A DNA stretch of 11,576 nt from CAZJBP01 sp964544115 (GTDB lineage Bacteria; Verrucomicrobiota; Kiritimatiellia; UBA8416; JADHWI01), in the NCBI GenBank assembly GCA_964544115.1, contig CAZJBP010000118.1, forward strand, positions 1 through 11,576, read 5' to 3'. The translations under genes were made by a program, and so were the position numbers. Below, piece after piece: positions 6,630-11,576 of this stretch. Positions within the stretch are counted from its first letter, which is position 1; every line of letters begins with the position of its first letter. The notes beneath the pieces were generated by a model. It did not search any database and had not been told where the DNA came from. It saw nothing but the letters and a program-made list of their open reading frames with translations.

Positions 6630-7229
6630 TCAGGCCGTTTGCAGTTTGTACCATGGCAACAGTTCGTCGGCGGCGCGCTGGAGGGCGCGGGCCCGATGCG
6701 AGATACGGTTCTTCACCGCCGGGGACAGCTCGGCATAGGTCTGGGTGAAACCGCGGGGTATGAAGAGGGGATCATAGCCGAAGCCGCCGGCGCCGCGCGG
6801 GGCGTCGACGATGTGTCCCTCGCAGCGGCCCTCAACCCAGCGGCAGGACCCCTCGGGGTGGGTGAGGGCAACGACGCAGCGGAAGCAGGCGGCCCGATCG
6901 GTATGCCCGTCAAGCGCGGCCAGCAGCTTGCGGTTGTTGGCCGCATCGTCGGCGGGTTCTCCCGCATAGCGGGCGGAGCGCACCCCGGGATCGCCTCCCA
7001 GGGCGTCGACCTCGAGGCCGGAGTCATCCGCCAGGGTCCACAAGCCGGAGAAGCGGGCCAGCTCAACCGCCTTCTTGACGGCGTTGCCTTCGAACGTCGG
7101 CAGATCCTCTTCAACCGCCGGCGCGCCGGGAAAGGCCGAGAGGTCAACCCACTCGATGTCTGGCTGATTCAGAATGGCGCGGATCTCTCCGAGTTTATGG
7201 CGATTGCGGGTGGCGATGAGAATCCTCAT
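6630..7229 (-). CDS. rdgB: RdgB/HAM1 family non-canonical purine NTP pyrophosphatase (dITP/XTP/ITP)
   Basis: A 199-residue enzyme of normal family length that hydrolyses ITP, dITP and XTP to the monophosphate and pyrophosphate, keeping deaminated purines out of nucleic acids; cytoplasmic. Signatures in order: IATRNRHKLGEI (5-16, the T/SxNxxK nucleotide-binding start), PTFEGNAVKKA (44-54), LADDSGLEVDALGGDPGVRS (66-85, with the catalytic Asp69), SARYAGE, GGFGYDPLF (148-156) and KNRISHRARAL (173-183). The frame begins 9 bases after the stop of the large secreted-protein gene; an AGGAG ending at that gene's stop codon lies 12 bases from the ATG, rather far, so translation may depend on coupling. 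A housekeeping gene placed downstream of two exported proteins. Confidence 0.95.
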   Translation of the reverse strand: MRILIATRNRHKLGEIRAILNQPDIEWVDLSAFPGAPAVEEDLPTFEGNAVKKAVELARFSGLWTLADDSGLEVDALGGDPGVRSARYAGEPADDAANNRKLLAALDGHTDRAACFRCVVALTHPEGSCRWVEGRCEGHIVDAPRGAGGFGYDPLFIPRGFTQTYAELSPAVKNRISHRARALQRAADELLPWYKLQTA

Positions 7230-7238
7230 GCGGGCGGG

Positions 7239-10200
7239 TTACTCCTGCATGTTCAGTCTGTAGAACATCCGTTCGGCGTCGGGCGGGTCCACCGGGAGCG
7301 TGACCCGGCCCGCGCCATCAGGGGTGGGGGTCGGCAGGATGGGCTGCCAGCGCCCGTCGAGCAAATTGGTGCGGGTCTGGATCGAGAACGACGCGGCCAT
7401 GACCGCGGACGTGTTGACGGCGAAACCGTAGACGAGCTGGGTGCCGACGGGTCGCACAGCGGGCAGGCGGGACAGCGCCGGAGCGGGTACGCTGCCGGTG
7501 GCGGGGATGCCGAAGAAGTAGGCATCGAAGTTGATCGACCCGTCGGCGTTATCGTCGGCCTGGGGCGCGCCGGATCCGGTCCAGATGATGGTGTTGCGCC
7601 ACGAGGTGTAGCCGCCCTGGCTGCAGGCCTGGGCGCGCACGATCCGCACGTCGTCCACCCACCAGCCCGGCCCCTCGCCCTCGGCGATGTCAGACGAGTC
7701 GCAAGCGAGACGCCAGCGCAACTTGAGGGTGGTTGCGGCCATCTGCGAGAGGTCCACGCGCGTCAGCTGAAAGGCGCCGTTGGCGCCGGACCATGCCTGC
7801 CGCCCGGCGATGGTGCTGCCGTAGCCCGCGCTGATGGTGTCAATGTAGCCTCCGGACAGGAACCGGGAGGCATTGGCGGGCACCGTGCCGCCGTTGCCCG
7901 CCAGGATGTCGTGCCAGGTCGCTCCATTGTTGGTGGAGTATTCGAGAACCCCGCCGTCGAAGCCGGGCTCCGTGTTGAACCGGTGGCGGAACTCCAGGAC
8001 CAGCGGCGCCCCGCCGGGAAGCGCCAGCCCCGCGCTCATCCGCAGCGTCCGGTCGATGACGAAGGCCTGCTCCTGGCAGAAGGCCGAGTGCGTGGGTGAG
8101 AAGCTCGAGGTCGTGACCAGGCTCCAGTTGTACGAAGGGGACCCCGAATCCAGCTTTTCGAAGGTCCAACTACCGCTCCCGCCTTCGAGCGTATCGGAGA
8201 ACAGGGCCGTGGCCGCTCCATAGGCCGCGGCAGTTTTGCGGACCGTGTTGGTGTCGCTGCTCCCGCCGACGCAGGGGCCCTCGCCGACGCCCGACGGCGC
8301 CTCGGCCCGCACCGCGTACGCATACGTTGTGCCCGGGGCCGCCGTGCGGTCATCGTAGGTGAGTCCATCGATGCAGGCGGCAAGGAGATTTGAGAACGAG
8401 GGGACAAACGCGGGGGCGGTCGAGCGGTAGACGTGATAAACCACGTTAGACCCGCATTGCGGGTCGGCCGGGGCCCAGGTCAGGCGGATGGCGCAGGGGT
8501 CGGAAGCGGTGTTGGTGGCCGCGGCCAGGCCGGCGAAAACCGGCAGCTCGCTGCATGGGCCGGTTGTGACCACGGACGCGCACGGGCTGTTGGCCGACTC
8601 GCAGCCAGCCTGGGCATCAAAAGCCCGTACGACATAGGCGTAGGGGATTCCGCCCGAGGCTTCCGTGTCGACGAAGACCGTGTTGGTCAGCCCCGACGTC
8701 AGGGGGAGGAAACTGTCCTGGGGGCAGTCGCCGAGCGTGCGGTAGATCGCATAGCTGTCGGCGGCGGCGACCGGAGCCCAGCTCAGGCGGATGCGGTTGG
8801 GCCCGTCGGCAGTGGCGGCCAGCGTCGCCGGCGCGGCAGGTGGGGTACACCCGCAGGAGTCGAAGGTGAACGCGCCGATACGCGTGGACCAGGCGGCGGC
8901 CGGGTTGTATTCGCCCGTGAACCAGAACGTGCACCCGTCCACCGGATCAACCGTCATGGCGCTGTAGTCACCGTAGCGGTTGCTGGCGTTGGCAGCGGAG
9001 CCCGACGCGAGCGTGTACTCGCCCCGCGTGAGAGTTCCCAGCGGGTCGCCGTTGAGCCGCCCCGCGTAGCGCAGCCCCGGATAGACGGTGGAACTGGAGA
9101 CGTTGTAGCCCAGGGCGATATTGCCGGATGCGTCCATCGCGATGCTGCCCATCCAGCGGCTGGCGGCATCCGGCGCGTAGGTGCCCTGCTGGTACGCCGA
9201 CCATGCGCCCGTGGTCCTGCGCAGTTCGAACCAGCGCAGGCCGGCGTGATCGGTGCCGTCGACGTCGGTCACGAAGCACCCCACGAGGGCCTCGTGATCG
9301 CCGAAGTTGCGGTACTGGAGCCGCCACATGACGACCTCGCGCACCGGGTCGAGCTTCACGGTGGTTCCCGGCTGGGGGATGGCCTCGAAGCTGGTGTAGC
9401 CGTTGAGGTGCGAGTCGAACTCGGCGACGGGAATGGCCACGGGCCCGGTCAGCGTGGAACTGGCCGGGGTGGTCCAGTTGATGCGCAGCTCAAAGAGGTC
9501 GAGGTAATCCTGGCTCGGGTTGTTGCTGCCGGGGTTATGGACCTCGTCGTCGCGGTGGCGCAGGGCATAGTGCGGCGCCCCCGCCGGCGGGGTGGATCCG
9601 TCGAGGTCGCACGGCGTCAGAGACTGGAAGTCGAAGCCAGCCAGCGCGGGCGCGGTGAAGCGCTGCATGCCGGCGGACAGCCCGGACAACATGCGGGTGC
9701 GCTCGATGGCGTAGTATGCGGGCGAGCTCTCGTTGCTGGTCACGTAGTAGGCGTTGGTCCACAGGCCGTACTTCGGGTAGTCGGGAAAATCCGGCGTGGT
9801 GAACTGGTAATTGTACCAGCCGCCGGAGACCGGGTCGGAGGTCTTCGAGATGTAGACGCAGAGCGTGTTGGCGGCATCGGCAAATTCGCTCAACAGCCAG
9901 CGGTTGGCAAGGTGGTCATAGAGCACGATCGGGTCGCCGGCGCCGGAAGCGCACCCGCCCTGTCCTCCGAGCGCCGAAAGCACAAAGGGGCCCGCGACCA
10001 CCGCGCCGGTCGTCTTGTTGTACACCGTGTATTGCGTGCCCGCCGCCTGGTTGACGGCCTGGATGAAGTAGGTGAGACCCACGTCCCCGATGGGGTCAGG
10101 GGGAATGGTGCCTGTGTATCCCTGACCGGCGCGATTGATGAGGGCGGTTCCGAACGCGCGCTCCGCGACCTCCGAGTTCGCGACGCGGGACTGGACGTCC

Positions 10201-10469
10201 AGCAGGGCGTCGCGCCGCGGCACGGGCGCCTTCTCAACCGAGGGCTTGAAGCGGTGGCGGCGGGGGACCTCGCGGATGGGGTCGCCCGGCTGCCAGGGCG
10301 CCGGGGCTGGAAGCGCGCGGAGATCCACGTCGAGGTCGCGCGGCACGACCGGCTCGGAGTAGAGCGCCCCGGTAACGACGTGGGGCGCCGGGTTCGTGGC
10401 GGCTATCGCCGCAACCGTTGACATTGCTCCTGCGACGAAGGCAGTCGCGAGGGTCCGACGCCCTATCAC
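7239..10469 (-). CDS. Large secreted multidomain protein with fibronectin type III-like domains and PVC-type C-terminal module
   Basis: A 1076-residue exported protein. Residues 1-24 form a signal peptide (basic IGRR start, hydrophobic core, AIAA cleavage region). Residues about 110-540 are rich in beta strands and aromatic/Asp turns (GDPIVLYDHLANRW, TPDFPDYPKYGLW, RWMGSIAMDASGNIALGY, RYGDYSAMTVDP) and look like a beta-propeller. Two fibronectin type III-like domains follow (about 545-636 and 643-745), each with a xLxWAPxxxxxxYxxYR core and several cysteines. A MAM/immune-inhibitor-A-like jelly roll spans about 755-945 (LVLEFRHRF, LEYSTNNGATWHDI, WWVDDVRI). The C-terminus (about 952-1076) holds DDNADGSINFDAYFFG and an IQTRTNLLDGRWQPI domain ending FYRLNM. 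Start is GTG 10469, with AGGAGG seven bases upstream and GTGA overlap with the preceding gene. No protease triad recognised; a surface or matrix role is inferred. Confidence 0.82.
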   Translation of the reverse strand: MIGRRTLATAFVAGAMSTVAAIAATNPAPHVVTGALYSEPVVPRDLDVDLRALPAPAPWQPGDPIREVPRRHRFKPSVEKAPVPRRDALLDVQSRVANSEVAERAFGTALINRAGQGYTGTIPPDPIGDVGLTYFIQAVNQAAGTQYTVYNKTTGAVVAGPFVLSALGGQGGCASGAGDPIVLYDHLANRWLLSEFADAANTLCVYISKTSDPVSGGWYNYQFTTPDFPDYPKYGLWTNAYYVTSNESSPAYYAIERTRMLSGLSAGMQRFTAPALAGFDFQSLTPCDLDGSTPPAGAPHYALRHRDDEVHNPGSNNPSQDYLDLFELRINWTTPASSTLTGPVAIPVAEFDSHLNGYTSFEAIPQPGTTVKLDPVREVVMWRLQYRNFGDHEALVGCFVTDVDGTDHAGLRWFELRRTTGAWSAYQQGTYAPDAASRWMGSIAMDASGNIALGYNVSSSTVYPGLRYAGRLNGDPLGTLTRGEYTLASGSAANASNRYGDYSAMTVDPVDGCTFWFTGEYNPAAAWSTRIGAFTFDSCGCTPPAAPATLAATADGPNRIRLSWAPVAAADSYAIYRTLGDCPQDSFLPLTSGLTNTVFVDTEASGGIPYAYVVRAFDAQAGCESANSPCASVVTTGPCSELPVFAGLAAATNTASDPCAIRLTWAPADPQCGSNVVYHVYRSTAPAFVPSFSNLLAACIDGLTYDDRTAAPGTTYAYAVRAEAPSGVGEGPCVGGSSDTNTVRKTAAAYGAATALFSDTLEGGSGSWTFEKLDSGSPSYNWSLVTTSSFSPTHSAFCQEQAFVIDRTLRMSAGLALPGGAPLVLEFRHRFNTEPGFDGGVLEYSTNNGATWHDILAGNGGTVPANASRFLSGGYIDTISAGYGSTIAGRQAWSGANGAFQLTRVDLSQMAATTLKLRWRLACDSSDIAEGEGPGWWVDDVRIVRAQACSQGGYTSWRNTIIWTGSGAPQADDNADGSINFDAYFFGIPATGSVPAPALSRLPAVRPVGTQLVYGFAVNTSAVMAASFSIQTRTNLLDGRWQPILPTPTPDGAGRVTLPVDPPDAERMFYRLNMQE

Positions 10470-11404
10470 GGTGCGTCCTCCTGAACCCCGATCCAGCCTG
10501 GCGGGGCGCGCAGGACCTTCACCGCGCCCACCTCGGTCTTGATCGTCAACCGAGGGGTGTGGCGCAGGGGGTGAACCAGCCGCCGGCCTACCCGGCCCCA
10601 GAATCCTCTAGCGCCCGCGGGGCTGTCGGCCACGCGGATGTCCGCTGTCTTCTCCCGGAGGTCCACCGGCTGGCGAATCTTTGCGGAAAAGTCCGAGGTC
10701 AGCTCCCCGCCGGCCACGACGCGCACGCGGCAATCCGCCGGCCTCGGCATCCGTGCCACGATGTTGCCGCTGACCGAGCTGAGCTCCATATCGTGGGTCC
10801 AGCGGGACGAGGTGCGGAAAATGATGATAATGTCGCCACTGCGTGTCTCCGCCCGGACGGGGCCGTCAGCGAAGATTTCCGCCCGTCCGCTGACCGTCGT
10901 GACTGCAACCTCCGCCCGGATGCCTTTGATCGTGACGGCGCCGCGCGTGGTTTCGACCAGCAGCGGCGACCCGTCGGGAATGAAGACGGACAGATCCGCG
11001 CGGCAGGCGGCGCGGTGTGTCGTGGACGTGCCGTCCGGGCGCGCGGCCGCCGCGGGTGGTTCCACGGTGAGGTGCAGGGAGGGGCCGCGCAGCAGCTTTA
11101 CCTTCGGCGCGGGCATGTTCTCCTCGTGCTGGATGATGGCGAAGACCGGCAGTTTCGGGTCGCGAACGCGCCGCACCTGGACCCCGCCCAGCGGGTTGGT
11201 GATGCGGATGGGGGTCCCGGCCTTGACCGGCTCCTCGAACTGCAGGCGTTCGGTGACCCACTTTTCCGGGCTCGGGGCCGCAGCCGGAGCAGCGGCGTCC
11301 GCCGCCTTCTCTCCCCGGGCCATGGCCGCCGCCAAGGCGAAGCCGATCACGCCCAGGAGAATGTGCCGCCTCCGCACGGCGCCGACCTGTGAACGCTGTT
11401 GCAT
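10466..11404 (-). CDS. Exported DUF4097-like beta-strand-repeat protein
   Basis: A 312-residue protein with a basic N-terminus (RRR at 11-13), a hydrophobic stretch HILLGVIGFALAAAMARG (14-31) acting as a signal peptide or anchor, and an Ala/Pro-rich linker (33-46). From about 135 it has short strand-turn repeats of the DUF4097/putative-adhesin type: LLVETTRGAVTIKG, VAVTTVSGRAEIFAD, VRAETRSGDIIIIF, MELSSVSGNIVARM and a final LTIKTEVGAVKV, each centred on a T/S-x-x-G-x-[IV] turn, predicting a beta-helix. The molecular function of such proteins is unknown. ATG 11404 lacks a Shine-Dalgarno and sits where transcription is predicted to begin; an in-frame GTG at 11377 (residue 10, with AGG eight bases before) is a realistic alternative that keeps the signal peptide. 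Overlaps the next gene by GTGA. Confidence 0.8.
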   Translation of the reverse strand: MQQRSQVGAVRRRHILLGVIGFALAAAMARGEKAADAAAPAAAPSPEKWVTERLQFEEPVKAGTPIRITNPLGGVQVRRVRDPKLPVFAIIQHEENMPAPKVKLLRGPSLHLTVEPPAAAARPDGTSTTHRAACRADLSVFIPDGSPLLVETTRGAVTIKGIRAEVAVTTVSGRAEIFADGPVRAETRSGDIIIIFRTSSRWTHDMELSSVSGNIVARMPRPADCRVRVVAGGELTSDFSAKIRQPVDLREKTADIRVADSPAGARGFWGRVGRRLVHPLRHTPRLTIKTEVGAVKVLRAPPGWIGVQEDAP

Positions 11405-11411
11405 GCCTGCC

Positions 11412-11441
11412 AGTCTAGCATGCGGCCCGTCTGCGGCACAA
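11412..11441 (-). promoter_or_regulatory. Predicted promoter of the DUF4097 / large secreted protein operon
   Basis: On the minus strand TTGTGC (11441-11436) is followed after 18 bases by TAGACT (11417-11412), preceded by TGC, i.e. an extended -10 (TGnTAGACT). The A of the annotated ATG is eight bases past the -10 box, so the mRNA would be leaderless or the true start is the downstream GTG at 11377. Confidence 0.55.
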
Positions 11442-11457
11442 TGGCGCAGCGCGTCGC

Positions 11458-11476
11458 GATGCGCAGCCGGCGCATC
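11458..11476. repeat. 7-bp inverted repeat upstream of the operon promoter
   Basis: GATGCGC and GCGCATC are perfect inverted arms separated by five bases (AGCCG). The element lies 17 bases upstream of the predicted -35 box. It could be an operator, or a weak terminator stem for something outside the window, though no T run flanks it. The remaining bases to the window end (11477-11576) show no gene I can support. Confidence 0.3.
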
Positions 11477-11576
11477 CTCGTTTCACTGACTTGGCGCGCC
11501 GCGGCGGTCCCTCCGATCCGGCGACCCGATCCGCCAAGGGGCGCGGGATGGGCAGCCGCAGGCAGGCGTGCCAGCG

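Noticed and set aside
6619..6631. Short GGCC-TTTCA-GGCC inverted repeat between rdgB and the isomerase gene
   Set aside because: Only four base pairs and no T run; too weak to call a terminator.
6606..8099. A 497-codon + strand open frame across rdgB and the end of the secreted-protein gene
   Set aside because: It runs antisense to rdgB, whose motifs are unmistakable, and spans two genes; its product is Gly/Arg-rich without motifs.
8433..10421. A 662-codon open frame on the + strand opposite the large secreted-protein gene
   Set aside because: The encoded protein is low-complexity Gly/Arg/Ala/Val with no domain, as expected opposite a GC-rich gene with biased third positions. The minus-strand reading has a signal peptide, recognisable domains and a strong Shine-Dalgarno.
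10418..11392. + strand open frames opposite the DUF4097-like gene
   Set aside because: Arg/Gly/Ala-rich products without motifs; the minus-strand frame has a signal peptide and strand repeats.
11505..11533. Direct repeat of CCGATCCG near the window end
   Set aside because: Two copies of an 8-base GC-rich word are expected by chance here and lie in no recognisable element.

Overview
The window is GC-rich bacterial DNA that reads as chromosomal. The best taxonomic guess is a member of the PVC superphylum (Verrucomicrobiota, Kiritimatiellota or Lentisphaerota). The main support is the large secreted protein, whose C-terminus (a degenerate 'DDNADG...' stretch, then a beta-rich domain ending in '...FYRLNM') resembles the C-terminal module common on exported proteins of Verrucomicrobia and relatives. 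A kinase/reductase/polyol-phosphate-dehydrogenase sugar cluster next to a TIM-barrel sugar isomerase also fits. This assignment is inference; no rRNA or other marker gene is present.

Left block (about 1-1550, + strand): the tail of a probable membrane protein, then two small membrane proteins of unknown function and a convincing TspO/MBR-family tryptophan-rich membrane protein, all closely spaced and probably one operon. This block looks less GC-rich than the rest. It ends at a minus-strand tRNA-Val(GAC) with an encoded CCA tail and a good sigma70-type promoter.

Central block (1835-5585, + strand): a three-gene operon of a PfkB-family sugar kinase, an MDR-superfamily dehydrogenase resembling L-sorbose-1-phosphate reductases, and a polyol-phosphate dehydrogenase of the mannitol-1-phosphate 5-dehydrogenase type. 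The first two overlap by ATGA and the third follows after 26 bases. Together they suggest a route in which a ketose is phosphorylated, reduced to a polyol phosphate and re-oxidised at another carbon, giving a different, usable ketose phosphate. The substrate cannot be read from the sequence.

Right block (5637-11404, - strand), transcribed toward the central operon: a promoter at 11412-11441, a DUF4097-like exported beta-strand-repeat protein, a 1076-residue secreted multidomain protein (beta-propeller-like region, two fibronectin type III-like domains, a MAM/immune-inhibitor-A-like jelly roll, and the C-terminal module), then RdgB/HAM1 non-canonical purine NTP pyrophosphatase, and finally a sugar phosphate isomerase/epimerase. 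The first two overlap by GTGA and the third starts 9 bases after the second, so at least three appear co-transcribed. A GC-rich stem-loop between the convergent central and right operons may be a shared terminator.

I see no CRISPR array, insertion sequence, integrase, phage gene or classic defence system. The items most worth a second look are the sugar cassette, the unusual metal-site residue in its reductase, the promoter positions that argue for moving two gene starts, and the composition change at the tRNA.
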